Assembly: GCF_000003815.2 (NCBI RefSeq)
Contig: NC_049979.1
Coordinates: 6,354,196 to 6,418,195 of the forward strand
Direction: 5' to 3'
DNA from: Branchiostoma floridae
Taxonomy: Eukaryota > Chordata > Leptocardii > Amphioxiformes > Branchiostomatidae
Length of the DNA stretch: 64,000 bases
This document shows positions 45,381-60,300 of the stretch, piece by piece (position 1 is the first letter of the stretch; every line of letters begins with the position of its first letter). The translations under genes were made by a program, and so were the position numbers. The notes under the pieces were generated by a model, which was not told the origin of the DNA, searched no databases, and saw only the letters and a program-made list of their open reading frames with translations.

Positions 45381-48300
45381 CTGAACCAACAAGTTGATAA
45401 CATTAACAGTGAAGTCTGACCTAGCTTTGGAAAGCTGAATCTAATGGATGTACGGCATTGTAATTGCATGCACCATATATATATTATTATCAAACTGGCT
45501 TTAGTCTATACTAAGATTGCAAAGTCTATGCATGATCCCAGAAGAATTTCAGATTAGTCTCTGCTCTCTTTGATCTATCCTAGTATCAAGCGATACTACT
45601 ATCATTAATAGTAATAGACTACTCTTGTAAGAACATCATTCAACTAATTATTACGCACAATGTATATGCCATCTTATGTGACATTGTCTTGTACCATTGT
45701 TATGTAATGTTATTTGTAGACCTATGCAATCAGCTTGTGCTGCCTATAGGTCTGTGTAATGTACTATTACATTTTGAATAAATAGAATAAAATAACAAAT
45801 GACTAATTCTTAAGTAACCCCACCTTAACAGGCCTGGCCCCGCTGACATCGCAGCTGAGAGTGACAGATGTCCCGGGTTCTGAGCTGAGTGCCGAGGGTG
45901 AGATTCTCACGGTGGGGGCACCAACTGGAGTATATAGAGGGAGGACAGACAGAAGACACAAGACAGAAGAAGAAATCACAGTGGTTAGTATGATGTGTAT
46001 TGATGTAAATGGATTTATCCATGATTAGCATATGAACAGCACCTTATTGCATAGATGTGTTTGATTCAAGATGTGCCACTGATGAGCAATGAGACCTTTC
46101 AAAGGAACTCACAGATCTGAACACAATACAGTCATTGTATTAACTTATTAGAATCAAGCATCTTGGAAGGGCATATTAGAGTTTTTTTTTTACTAAGCTG
46201 TGACCACCACCTCATCATAGCTGCTTTGCTGAACTGAATAACATTTTACAAAACAGCACGCTGGCGAGTAGCATTGAGGTGGGCATTTACTTTACGTTTG
46301 AACTTCTGTAAGTCTCTAGTATTTACAATGAAAGCCTCCTGGAGTAATGTGCTGCACATGGGTAGGTGAAGGGTCTGCAGCTGCTCTACTTAGTTGTCAC
46401 CATTAAGGTGAACATGTAGAAAAGAAGGCCATACAGCACTTGGTCATGTTTTCAAGACAGCACATCCTAAGGCATCTACATGGAAATGTTTGCAGGAGGA
46501 ATGGCAATGGATGAGAATTGAGGAGGATGCATGGAAGAAGTCAGAAGACAGGTCTGGGGGGATTTTTTTGAGGTGAGGAAGGAAACTCAAATCATTAAAG
46601 CTGGTTCGGTCTTTCTGGGCAGCTGTTGGGAAAGACGTAGCAATTTACGTAGTGATGGCCCTGAGCAGGAGTACCATGCATGGTGGTACCATCAGGATGA
46701 AAATCACCATATCATGTTGGCAGAGTTAGATCCAGTGTGAACTGATCAAGGCCTTTCTGAACCTGGGCAAGCTTATCTAGTCAGAGCCTGTCATAAAGCC
46801 TGACTGCCAAGGTATTTATGTATTTAGATATAACCCCAGCAGGTCTCTTATCTTATACCCTTTCACACCCAGTTTGAAGTCGACATACCAATCACTAGGC
46901 CTGTGTAAAGTATACATGTAAGACAATGTCTGTTTTGTTACCAAGTACACCCTGTACACCCAAGTACATCTGTGTTTAATTTTTTTAGGATTAGGAATCC
47001 CCAGAATAAGTAATTGTAACAGAAAGTAAAACGTTGACACAAACTTCTAGCTCACCCCTTTTATTTCAAAATAAACTGTAAGAATGTTATCATTCTCACC
47101 AAATCATTCTCACCAATTCCTTACAATGTTTTAAGTTTGGCTAAAAGGCTAGGGCTAATAAGGCATTTCTACAGTAGCAAAGGTGAGAAAAAGAAAGGTC
47201 ACTTTTACTGTACATAACTATCAGAAATTGAACTCATCATTTATGAGTGCAGAAAATCATCACAGTAAAATTGATCATATGCAGATCCTGCAATCAGGTA
47301 GTCATTCAAACAAATGCAATGCAACATCCCTTTTGGCCAAAGGACAACATAATACACGGTCCACCGATAGGGTAAAATCACCAATATAAATACACATCTC
47401 TTTCTACAGAACAGGGAAAGTCGTAATCATGGCATTGCAATTTTTTTCATCATCTATCATCTAAAACGAACTTAACTATTATTGTATCCAATTCCGTTTT
47501 GTGACAAGCTTCAAAACAACAATTTTTGTACAACCTTAAAAATGTGAGTAGAGTCAATTCCAAGTCACCGAGATGGTTTTGAAATAATATTTGTAATAAG
47601 TTTGAACTATTTTGAGTAAAAGAACATTTCAGTCACTTAAGTTCGAAATTGTTCAAACATTTCAAAATGAAACTTTAAACATGTTTGAACCTTTTTATAT
47701 TTGTTGGAACATTTGGGAAAGTAATGATATAATTATCTCTTTATTTAGAACAATTTTCAAACATCTATGTGTTTTTGTTATTGTTCCAACATGTTCCAAC
47801 ATTTTTTGTCATTTTTTCCCTCCATAAAAACTTTTATTGCCCCCATAAACAAAGCTGCTAAGCTTGGTCCTTTGTTTGGCTCTTGTATTTTTAGATTTTC
47901 ACTGGTGAGTCTTTTGTGAGAAGGTGGCAGACAGACATAATTTCCTGCACTTGGCAGGGATGTGTGAATTGCCCTCTTCCCAGCCCACTGACCCAGTTTC
48001 ATCATATTGTTTCTATGTTCGAACATGTGATCACAAATGATGCATCTACGTTGGAACAGTTTAGAAACTAACGGAAATAATGTATTTGATGTTAGAATTC
48101 TTTCTAACATGCTTGAATACTATAGAAATATTTAGAACGTCACATAGATGTTATAAATAGTTCTAAACAGTTACTTATCACAGTTAGATTGTCACAAAGA
48201 TTTCCAAAATGTTAGAACAAAAGGCAAGAAACACCCTCTCGGTAATATGGAATTGACTCTACCATCAAACATTATTGATGGTACACTGAACAGTCTGGGG

Positions 48301-51300
48301 TTCAGTTGGAGATTTTTCATAACATATTCAACTTTTTTTCATGCATTTTCTTTCGAGGTGATTGATAAATCCTGCTACACGTATCCTATATTGGATTTCC
48401 CTGCATGTTTGTCTAACCTGCACTTAACTGCTAGAGGGAAAGGTAACTATACACGTAGTCCTACAACTACCAAATCATAGCAAACCATAAAACACATTGA
48501 TAAATAGACCATTACACACATCCTTCCCCAATCTAACAACCTTCCCTCTCACCCCCTAAAACACTAAAGCTGCATTTATAGACAAGCTGACTACATGGTT
48601 GCCCCGTAGCTGTGCACCCCTGCTCCCTGGTGTCACTCCTCTGGGGTCACCTGGCTAGATGGTGGACAGGTGAGCGTCTGTGGTCCGTCCCACTAAATGG
48701 CTGTCGGACAGACCAGGAAGGAAACTTGTTACTTCTGATGGAGGCCCGCTTTGGACTACCATGTCTCTTTGGAGCATCTTTCTGTATTTTTCTTTAAGGT
48801 CAAACAGCCAGATCTCTTTGAAACCAGATTTTCTTCAGTTGCCTTTTGTGCTGCCATTTATTTTATATTGATATTCCCATAACTTTGGGGGCCATTCATG
48901 AAATTTCATTGCACCCAAGACCTGAAATATTTATTTACATGACACTTTGAAGAAATCATATTTTAAATGTTCTGTAGCTTAGGCTTTCATTTATAGCATT
49001 CTTACATTACTTGGGATAGTAAGATCTTTTACAAGGTCTGTATTTACATACTTTTGCTTCCCAATTCTTTATTCAATCTTCATGTCTTTACCTTATTCCA
49101 GAAATTATAGAAAAAGAAAGAGTAATAAGTAGACTGTCCAGCATTATCACCATACAGGTACTTTAATCCATTAACAGCTTACCTGGATTTTTCTTGCATG
49201 TCTGGCCTTGGATTCTTGGGTTGCCGATATATCCTGGAGCACATCTGTAGAAAAAAGGGCATAGACTATGAACAGACTACCAAACTTGGACAATTGAACA
49301 TGATAAACAATTACTTCTCATTTCAACACATACATGTAACTCTAGTTCGGCTTTATACGCCAGGTAACCTTTATCCGTTGTGTTTGAGAACAGGGGTACC
49401 AAGTTAACTAACAGTTCATGGTTTCAAATTATAATATATTCCCAATATGGCAGTTTCAAAAACCTCCTTCTGTCAACGTGGTATCCCTAAAATCCATGTT
49501 TTAGAAAACAACGGATACACGTTACCCTGCGGATAAAGGTGAACTAGCGTTAGGTCCAGCATCATGGGAAGTTAACAACCCTGGTGTAAAGGCTGTGTTG
49601 AAAATGGAGTGTACTTACGTTCCACAGTCCCTGCCCATGTAGCCTGCTGGACAAGCTGTGCAGGTGGGTTTGCCATCAACATCCAGCACGCATGTGGGGG
49701 AGAACCTGCCAGGCAACAACAAAGTGCCTTTAGTTAGTACACCATTGACTCATAAGACTCTAGTAAAGTGGGTTGGAGTCACAGAATCTGCTGAAGTTTT
49801 AGAGCTCAGCTTTCTAGCTGAGTGTCATGTAATGTTATCACATCATGGTACTTCAAAGTCATTTCTTAACATGTTTGCATTAGTATATAAAGGATGATGC
49901 AAAAACTGGAAATTTGACACTGTGCTATGGGGTTTCTGTACAGACGTTGCTGTTGCCATCATGCTCTTGTCGCATACACCTATTTACTAGTGCTTTTTCA
50001 GAAGGAACTGCTTGATTAGTTCTTGTCAATGCATGCGTAAGTATGATCTAAGTGTACAATTTCACAGACATCACAATTCTAAAGCTTACTGATTGGATGG
50101 AATGGCCAGGGGGCATGGGCACCGCTTGCAGTCCCTGTAGGTACCAGATGTGGCATCTCCATAGAAACCAGGCGAGCACTGCTCACAGAACTGGCCTACG
50201 GTGTTGTGGAGACAGTTCTGGGGAGGATAGGAGTAAAAGATGTCTGTCAGTTACTTCCAGTTTCACTTCATATTGTATGTAATATCCAACAGATGTTGGA
50301 GAATCACATGTAGTACTTATGGTAGACTTCAGTGGACCATGATTAAGCAAAGAGTCATACATTTAATATATATTAGATCAATTCAGTAACCAGTAAAGAA
50401 TATAATTGAGTCATCACCTATATTCTGTGGCCCTAATGTCTGGAGGAACAACCTACAAATGTACCACCACATACACTTATGGCTCCAAATCTGACCTGCT
50501 TTAAGAGACTTTTGAAGTAAAAAAATTGACCAAAACGAATGGACACAGACTATGAATGCTGAGCTTTCGCTCTACTAATGTTTTGCACCACGTATATGTA
50601 GTGATGTATCTTGATAGATTTATTATAGTCTGTGTAACGCAAACTCCGCTATCCGGAACTGGTAGGCTCCTCCCGGCAATGAAGGACTGGCCTAAGAAGC
50701 GTGATTAAATCAGGCTAGATTTATTAGGACTCGATGTAATCTGTACCTCTGTTATATTCTTATCTGACCCTCTCTGTTATATTCTTATCTGACCCTTCCC
50801 TCTTCCCTCATGACCTCAATGAAAATCGGCCTGCAGGCCCATTTGAGCTTCTCATTAATAAATAAATGTTCAAACAAACAAACCTGACATCTGCCATTGG
50901 GGCATGTTGATGAGTGGCCGTTGCACATGGGGCAAGCAGAAGGCTCGTGGCGCTTGCAGTCCTGGGCCGTTCCCTTGGTGGCATCACCAGTGTAGCCAGG
51001 ACGGCACACCTCACAGTGGGGGCCTTCTGTGTTGTGATTACAGTTCTAGGAAGGGAGGGAAAAGAAATGCGGTGCACTGCTTTACAAAACCGAAATCGTG
51101 TTCAGTCGATATTGTGACATTTAAGTAAAGACAACTGCCAGTTTTTAAGAAATGTGGAGGTTCCTCCATAGGATACCTTCACATGCTTGAAAGCAAAGAC
51201 AGAACAATAATTCCAAACTATTTGCAGTTGAAAAGTACCCTGTGATGTCACAATGTCACTATTTGATGACCTACCAGACACTGTCCTTTGCTGTCACAGG

Positions 51301-54300
51301 TCGAGGAATGGCCGTTACATTCACACGGTTTTGTCCCTGGTTTGTCAGTGGGCTTTACCACTGGCTTATCAGTAGGCTTAGCCTCTGGTTTGTCAGTGGG
51401 CTTAACCTCTGGTTTAGCAGTCGGCTGTTTTGTCTCCGTAACCTTAGGTTTGCAGTCATTTGGTGTTCCCTTCTTAGCGTCTCCAATGTAGCCAGGGGCG
51501 CAACGTTCACAGTTAGGGCCCTCTGTAAAATGCTTGCAGTCCTGGAGAGCACAGTGGAATATAGCATAGCAGAAAAGCATTTTAAACTCTACAACTTAAA
51601 AGTCAACAGCTGATTTAAGTAAGCGGTCAAAGCTGAACAGCATTCACTATTGAGCATTGTGCCTGACATGACATATAAGTTAGATGGCAGTCAAATGGTA
51701 TTTTCATGGACTCTACTTGTAATTCTTGCATAGGAGAGAAAGACATGCGTTTAAAAGCTTCTTGAATGATGAACGTGATATCATGCATTGCAAGCCCGCA
51801 TTTCCAGAGAATAGCAAGACACAATTACAGATGTTAAGATACTAAAGAGAGTATCATAGAAAGTGTAAGATGTGCTGCTTTGCTGTCACAGGTGTCTATC
51901 TGTGGTGCTGAAGGTCAGTAGGGGGTGCAGAGATATTTCACTTTCATTCAATATTGAGTCCTACACCTGTATGGCCTCTGTTGTACAGTTCATGCATCCA
52001 CAATTGTTCTAGTATAAAAGGTCAATAAATCCAAGCTTCCCAAATCCGTATACACAGTCTACTTCCTGTAAGTCCTATTTTACGGCTTCTAGACTAATCT
52101 CCGAGCAGATCCTACGTTAGCATAAGATAGTATCAAAAGGTGGCAGAGGAGTGAAGTGGCTTAGGAGTGTGTTTCGCTACTGTCCGTGACCAGAACAAGT
52201 CCCAGTTGGAAGTTAGCACCAAACAGGAAGGAGGGCAATTAGTCTTATGCCATTGTAGGATCTGCTTGGAGATTATTCTAGACCACAGCAGCTGCTGTTA
52301 ACTGCTGATCTATGTTAGTTGTTATCTCCTCACCAGACATTTGCCAGAATTGTCACAGAGGTCAGAGTGGCCATTGCAGAAGCATGCTGGGATAGGTTTG
52401 CAGTCTAAAAAGGTTCCCTGGGTGGCGTCTCCTCGGTAACCCGGCTTGCACTTCTGACACTTGGCCCCCTCCGTGTTATGTTTGCAGTTCTGTGCGAGGA
52501 ATGTTGGCAGTTAGCAGGATTTAAATTAGCCATATATGTTTGTTTCCTTAAGGCAGCAGAGCATTACTACCAGCGATACAGTGCTAATACCATACACACG
52601 TAGCTTGCAGGTCTATTCATAGATGTAACATTAGTTCACCTTCATCCACGGGGTGACCTATATTCGTCGATTATAGGTATATATCGTGGGATAGAGATAT
52701 CTAGGGATGTCAATTTGACCGACAGTGGTTTCCAATTGCGATGTTTTCAAAAGAGATTGCACTTTGAAACCACCGTCCGATGACTTGATATTCCTAAATA
52801 ACCTGTATTTGAAAATGGCGGACATAGGTTACCCCGTGGATAAAGGTGAACTATCGTTATGGTTCCCACTCATGTAACCAACTGACTGTGTCGAAAGATA
52901 CATCTGAATGCACATACCGGTAAGTATTAGCTTTAGAAATTATCATCATCCTTACCAAACATTTGCCTTCACCATCACACTGAGTGGCGTGACCATTACA
53001 GTCACATGACACCCTAGGCTTGCAGGCATCGGCTGTGGCCAGCTTAGCATTACCAGAGAAGCCAGGTCTACAGCGCTCGCAGTTCCGCCCTTCCGTGTTG
53101 TGCTCACAGTTCTGTACACAAGAGAAATGTACAGTCAGATGAAAATGCATTCTAATAGATTCCAAATTTATATTGTAGGAGGCAGTTTGATGGTCACAGG
53201 ATGCCACTTTGAAATCTACAGACTTGACAGATGTGGAATGTTGATTGAATGATGAGACTGAGTGCAAGTTTCAGCTTGTTTCCCACTTTCTGCTAGGTGA
53301 AGTGGGCAGACAAAAATCATGTTACCAGGAATGGCAGGTCTTTGTATTGGAGTATTGCAACCTTGATGATGATGATCTTCATGATAGATGATATCTGGCA
53401 ATGTATTATACAATGTAGACTGCCACCAGTTGTCCCACCTTCAGATGATAAGAGAAGATGTGGTTCTCCATTTGAAAGGAAATTGAAAGGAAATTGTAAG
53501 TGCATACAGTGCAACAGAATGTTAGAAAGTGTGCTATAGAGATGGGGGCCTTGTGCTTGAATGATATTGTGTGCTCCATGTTATAGAAAAGTGCATCTAT
53601 TAGGGACAGACCAGGAAAAATCACAGTGGGAGTTGCAAATGTTGGTAAAGTTATAACTTTTTGTTAAGTTTTCCAAAATTATTTTTCTTCTAATGTTCAT
53701 ATGATTTCTTGCAACTGCCCATAGATGATTTTTCGTTGCCCATTCCGATGGTGCTGTGCTTGAGAACATTGTCAAGTGATAATTAAAGTGATATGAAAAA
53801 TAAGGTCAGTATAAAATCATGCTGCTGTCTCCTAACCAAGCAGTTTCCATCCTTGTCACAAGTTGTTGAATGCCCGTTACAGTTGCAGGGTTTGGGCTGG
53901 GATATGGGTTTGCAGGCATCCTTTTGTCCACTGGTGGCATCCCCAACAAATCCAGCCTGGCATCTCTCACACTGGGGGCCTTCGGTGTTGTCCTCACAGT
54001 TCTGTTTTGGGCAGGGCCAACAAGATGTAAAAATCACTCACCAAAAAACACTGAGATTCATCATTGATAATATCAGTAAACGTGTAGAATGTTCCTAAAT
54101 TAAATCTGTTGCACCATTCCTGGTTTTCATGGGAGCAGAGTTTCTTGCCAGGAACATAAAACAAAAACAGGCCTCCTGTCCAATTTAAAAATAGATTGGT
54201 TAACAAAGATGTGTCGCATCGATGGCATACACAGACCTGCAAGAGAACAAAATTCAACTTAAAGTTTGTCAATCGTAGGAGAGAATGTGTCAAAGGGTTT

Positions 54301-57300
54301 GAGTTAAAGACCATAAGGCACAAATGAACGACCACCTAGTCTTGTGTTCAATGTTAAACTTCCAGGATTGTTGGTGGTGACTTGACTTCAGGATATAAAG
54401 ATGACAAAACAATCAGGATCAGTTAGAAAAACAATAGCAGATATCATGAGCACATAGCAAACTTTGATGTGTAATAGAAATATTGTGCACGTGAAAATCT
54501 GTACATTGAATTCTATACATCAACTACTATTACATAAAGGATATGATCCTACACTAAGACATCCTAGCAGCTAAATGTATGCTATAACTGCACCTGGAAC
54601 TAGTCATGAAAAGTTACGAAGAACCCAGGAGATACACGATTGTTGAGAATTTCTTACCAGGCAGAAACCGTTCTCATCACACCTGTCAGCGTGGTTGTGA
54701 CACTGGCACTGCGGCCGTGTAGGGCTGACTGGTCGACAGTCCTTGCGCGTACCCCCCTTGGCATCACCTATATAACCAGGCTTGCAGTTCTCGCAGTTTT
54801 CGCCATATGTGTTGTGTTGGCAGTTCTAATATAGAGATATCAGTTTATGCTTTATTGAAAAAACATCTCTTTGTTATGAAAACAGATCATCTTTTGAGAT
54901 TTTAAGGAATCATCAGATTTCCACAGCAAGGATTAAAGGTGATAATACATCTACTGGATATATAATCTGAACTACAACAAAATATAGGAGTGTGCAGTTA
55001 TGTCAGAATTACTAGGACCTCTGTGCTAAAACAAAAAAGACTTGGCAAGGGGCCAGACATATATGTAGCAGAAGACCTGTTAACAAACTGAACTTAAAAT
55101 GAGACATGGGCCCTACGACAAGACAAAACTACCAACAGATTAACAGACTTGGGCCCTAAAACAGGACTACAGTCATTGGAAAAATACTGATACAAAACAA
55201 AACAAAAAAACAGATCAGTGGATTACTGACAGTTTATAAAGCTCTATAAGTCTACTGTGCCCCAGGCTCCTCTTATATCTTCAGTTGGTTTTAGAAATTA
55301 TGCCTCAAGAACTACAATGCAAAATAATCCCGACCAACACATGCATCTCCTGACTTAGACATGACCAACACAAGGTGCATACACGACTGTCATGTGAGTA
55401 ACAAATGACAATGATTATGGACAACATTCCACCACAAGATGACAAGACAAGAGAGGGCCACAGTACTCCATTAGGGGGTGAACATACATGTGGACATTGA
55501 GTTAAGTCACTGTAATATCCGCAAACGTACAGGACAAACACAGATGTGTACTGCCTTACCAGGCACCTCCCGTACTGATCACACAGGCTGGAATGCCCAT
55601 TGCAGATACACATGCGACAGTCGTTATTAGTGCCTCGTCGAGCATCACCAAAAAAGCCTGGCTGACACTGCTCACAGCGATCACCCATGGTGTTATGTTG
55701 GCAGTTCTGTAGAGAAACCAGAATCCTTTCCTACATGTATGTACTAGACAGCAGGCGACCCGGGACATGCAGTGCTCAAACTAAAGCTTGGGGTGAGAGC
55801 AAAGACAGTGCAGCTTGTTCCTAACCCATGCCTAATCATACCAGTGACAGCACTTAACACTAGCAGTGAATCAAACAGTACTGCTAAGTGAGTGGGATGA
55901 CTCTAACCTACACCAGCGGGTGCATGTGAGCAAGAAGCTGAAGGTAGTTTGCAGTGTGAGTTCAGGGGAAAGCCCTGGCAGTTTCACCTTACTGACTAAA
56001 GACAATAGTGAGTGTTCACTAGCTACTGTATCAAGTTGTACAAAAAGAAGAGGGAAAAGTGCTATTGTGCTGTTTTGAATTTACCAAGCATCTCCCATAT
56101 TGATCACAATCATCAGAGTGCCCGTTGCACTGGCAAACCAGGGTCCTCCTGCAGTCATACGGCGTGCCAAGGCGAGCATCCCCAACAGTTCCAGGCACAC
56201 ACTGTTCACAGTTGTCACCCATAGTGTTGTGCCGACAGTTCTATTTGTCAGAACAACAGGATAGTCTTGTAAGTACAACAGGGTGTCCATATGATCTCCA
56301 TAGCAATGTTTTGGCTGTATCGCTCCCAACGGCCCATTGGGTTGGTAGAAACACAATGAATGGTATCCAACGTCTGGATCCGGCAGTAACACACAAATTT
56401 GGATAAATGAGCGTGATTATGATTAATCAACCTAAAATTTAAGTCTTTGTCCTGTCATGGATTTTGTTATAATCAAATACATTACAAACTTCATAATTCA
56501 AAAGTTTTAACCAACAGTTTGAGGAAGTTTGACAAGGATTGACTGGTGTCTCTCAAAAGCAGGTGGACCAAATATTTTCCCGCAAGTACCTGAGCATGTG
56601 AATGTGTGCCAGATGTTACCCAGGAGACTGCTGTCCCTCAGAAGCACAAATCTTCCTTACGTAATTGGTAAAAGTAGCCACAGCTTATAAAACAGACCCC
56701 TATGTCAGGATCTCACTGATCAGAGTGCCCAAAACAGACACAGGGCCTCTTGGACACTGCCCTGGGCCAACAGTGACCAGTTGTTCCATACCTTGGGTCT
56801 CCAACATACCCTGGCTTAGGACATACACTTTGGGACCTTCTGTATTATGATCTGAAATTAAAACTCAATGGTTACTTTCTGGAGAAGAGCTTGCAGTTGT
56901 CCCAATGCTGCTGGCACAGATGGATTATGGCACTCTCCTTGGTGCTGAAAGTTGTGTAGTGGCTACCATGCATTCCAACAGGAGAAATCATACATGTGGT
57001 TTGAAACTGGTCTTTTGAAGTAACGTTAGGTCAATATTTGAACATCTACCTTTGCTGTGGTTTGAAACTAGTCTTTTGAAGAAGGACAATATTGGAATAT
57101 CTACCTTTGCTGTGATGGTTACAAAATGTCCTGACTTACCAAACATTTACCCTGACTGTCACACTGATCAGAATGGCCGTTGCAGTTGCACTGTGGTGCC
57201 TGTGGCTGACAAGCATCTGGGGTTCCCCTGCGAGCATCTCCAGTGTAGCCTGGCTGGCAGAATTCACACTGTGTGCCGATAGTATTGTGCTGGCAGTTCT

Positions 57301-60300
57301 ACACATGAAAGGGAACAATAAAGCAAGCAAGCAGTTTATTATGCAAGTTAAAAAAAAGCTCTTAAAAATACTGCATTTAATCAAGCATGTGTATGTTTCA
57401 TCTAAACATTGAAAAAAGCATAGAATAGAGTGGTGGCTAATACGTGGGGGATATCTTATAGAGAGATTTGAATCAGATTTAATCAAAACAAAATCGTAAT
57501 ACCGGTAATCTACATGTACTCATATGGTCTACTGATAACCAGTTTAGACAACTTGCTGATTTGGCAGAATGACAGCATCATATCTGGTTCCTATAATTAT
57601 GTATGCTGAAACAGTTAAAGCAGAATCAGTACAAGGAGAGCAAAAAAACAATAACAAAATATAGCCAAAAAAAATTATATGTGGCTGAAGCAAATACAGG
57701 GTGCACTTGACAAGGACCAAGCAACAGGAACACTGCCAGAGATAGAAACCTTGTTGACATCAAGCAAAGAGTTGCACAGTTTGCTCAAATCAGCTCTTCT
57801 CATGAGCTGACAAGAAGATAAAACAAAACTACATCAACAGACATGGCTTGCTCTGTTGTGTGAATACTGTAGGTATCTTTGGAAAAAGAATACAGACCTT
57901 TGAAAGCAAAATAGATGAATAGAAAACAAGAGGTCAAATCAAAAGAGAGAAAGGTTAACAGGAAAGTAACTAATTGATTTCAGAAAGCCAAAACAGCACA
58001 TCACGATGTCCAAAAACTGCCCGAAAATGGCAAAGTAACCAAGAAATGACAGCACAAAGACAAGACAGCTGGTCTGTAAGATTCTCTGAGCTGCTTTCTC
58101 ACCAAGCAGCTTCCCCTTGCATTGCACTGGTCGGAGTGGCCATGACAGTTGCAGGGCAGCTTCACAGGCTGGCAGTCCGTAGGTGTTCCAACTAATGGGT
58201 TGCCTGTGAACCCTGGGCGGCACAGCTCGCAGTTCCTTCCCATTGTGTTATGCTGACAATTCTACAGGCAGTGCAGGAGGCAGTGTTTTATTACTCATTA
58301 CAAAACAACTATGTAAAAGGAGGAACGGACAAAAACAGTGGCTTTGTGCCAGTACGCATAGATTTCGGCTAAAGACATCCGAAAGCCATATAAAATTCAG
58401 CGTGCCGCGTTCAGCGTTCAGACTCCCTGCTCACCACGCAGATGCCCTGGATGTCACACAAGTTGGAGTGGCCATTACATCTGCAAGAAGGTCTGCGTGG
58501 AGGTTTGCAGTCATTTGGAGTCCCTCTGGTGGGATCACCTGCTAAACCTGGCAAACACTGCTCACACTGGGGACCCATGGTGTTATGCTGACAGTTCTGT
58601 AGAATGTTACATAATAGCAGAAAGTCTTGGGTTTTAGTCTTAACAACTACTGAAGTAAAAAACATATTGCTATTACATGATTATAGTTAGTTGCTGGAAA
58701 CTGTGTCACCAGGAGGTCAAGTGATATCAATTGACTTCCCTATACAATCTGCATCCATTAAGATACAGCGTGATGATCTTTAGAATGTGAAATGTAGTGT
58801 GGTATGACTTGGTTACAGCACATAACATTGGTAGATAGTTCCAAACTTTTTCATTTTTTATAACTATCAAAGAAGTGGCCATTTTGCTTCATGAAGCTGA
58901 GTTCTGGATTGTCTCCATGACAGACAGTCCAGCAGCACAGTTGTTATCTCATTGATACCTTTATCACCAACAAGCAAGCCACAACCCACAGTAGTACATC
59001 CTTGCTTTACTTGCTTGAAAACCTAACACTGTATCAGAAATATTGTACAGTCTGGTCAGCACTCAAGTATAGGTAATAAATGTGCAAGCATATGATTTGT
59101 GGTTGTTGTTGCTTATCATATCATATTGTACAATGGGATTAAAAACAGTGTTGTTGGTGGTGGCAGTGGGAAAAGAACAATGATGTCAGGTGTAAGATAG
59201 AATACCATTTCCATCAGAAGAGAGCAAGCCAGGCCAGTATCAGTATTTGTGCTATCATTTGTTGCCAAAGGGCAAAGAAGGAACTGTTTTTTGTTGTCAA
59301 TGGCTATTCATGGTCTAATTGGTAGTTCTGGATTGTCTCTACCACAGACAAGCAGCATAGTTATCATCTTATTTGATACTTTTATCACCAACACTCGAAG
59401 CCACAGCAGTACATCCTTGCTTTACTCGCTTAGGGCAGAGAGGGAACTGTTTTTAGTTGTCAATGGCTATTCGTGGCCTAATTGGTTTTACCACCTTAAC
59501 TAGGTACCATTATGTCTCACAGCTGTCACAGGTAATGACTGGTTCATATAATCTATTAATTGATGTTTGTTTTAACATGGAACCAAATATAATGTCTGCT
59601 AGATTATAGACTCTGGGAGCATTATTAGTCTTCTAATCACAGAGACATCATGACATGGACGGTGTACACACAATGTAGTTGTGTATGGAAGGAAATGGTC
59701 GTACCAAGCAGCGTCCATTCTCATCACACTGATCTGAATGACCATAGCAGTTGCATGGACGAGGCTGTACAACGTTGCTGAGCCTGCACGCATCTGCAGT
59801 GCCTGCCCGAGCATCTCCTTCATAGCCTTGTGCGCAGTTCTCACACCGGTCTCCATAAGTGTTGTGCTGGCAGTTCTGCATGGGTTATGCAAGGGGTGGG
59901 GTGCACAAACCAGTTTGCTATGATCACATGTTTGACAAATGCTTAGCATTGACATGAAACAGTTGTATGCTTTATCAGCAGCAAACTTTCAAGGTTCTTA
60001 AAGGATGGGTATCAGCATTAGTGATGACCCATGTTGATGATGATTTCCAAATGTGCAAGCATGAGCTGTGGCTACAAGGTTACATTGAATGTAATGGTGA
60101 TGAACAAAGGGATTTTGACCTTCAAAAGCAGGAGACTGGGTGCAATGATAAATTCACAAGGTAGTCAAGGATTCAGGCAACCACAGGGACAGGATAGTGG
60201 CAATGTTATCAAAACCTTGGGGACATTGGGCTCAGATACATTGGTTGAGGAAAACAATCTGAGACGGAGTGAATAATGACCATGAAGTGACAGAGGAAAG

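Noticed and set aside
51880-51930. Possible second decayed EGF exon
   Set aside because: Only a 14-base match (TTGCTGTCACAGGT) to the start of LE exon 13. No further LE codons follow.
53994-54335. Reading the 65-codon candidate exon together with its flanks as one 113-residue protein
   Set aside because: Good splice sites at 54236 and 54042 mark the flanks as intron, and read-through leaves the EGF frame.
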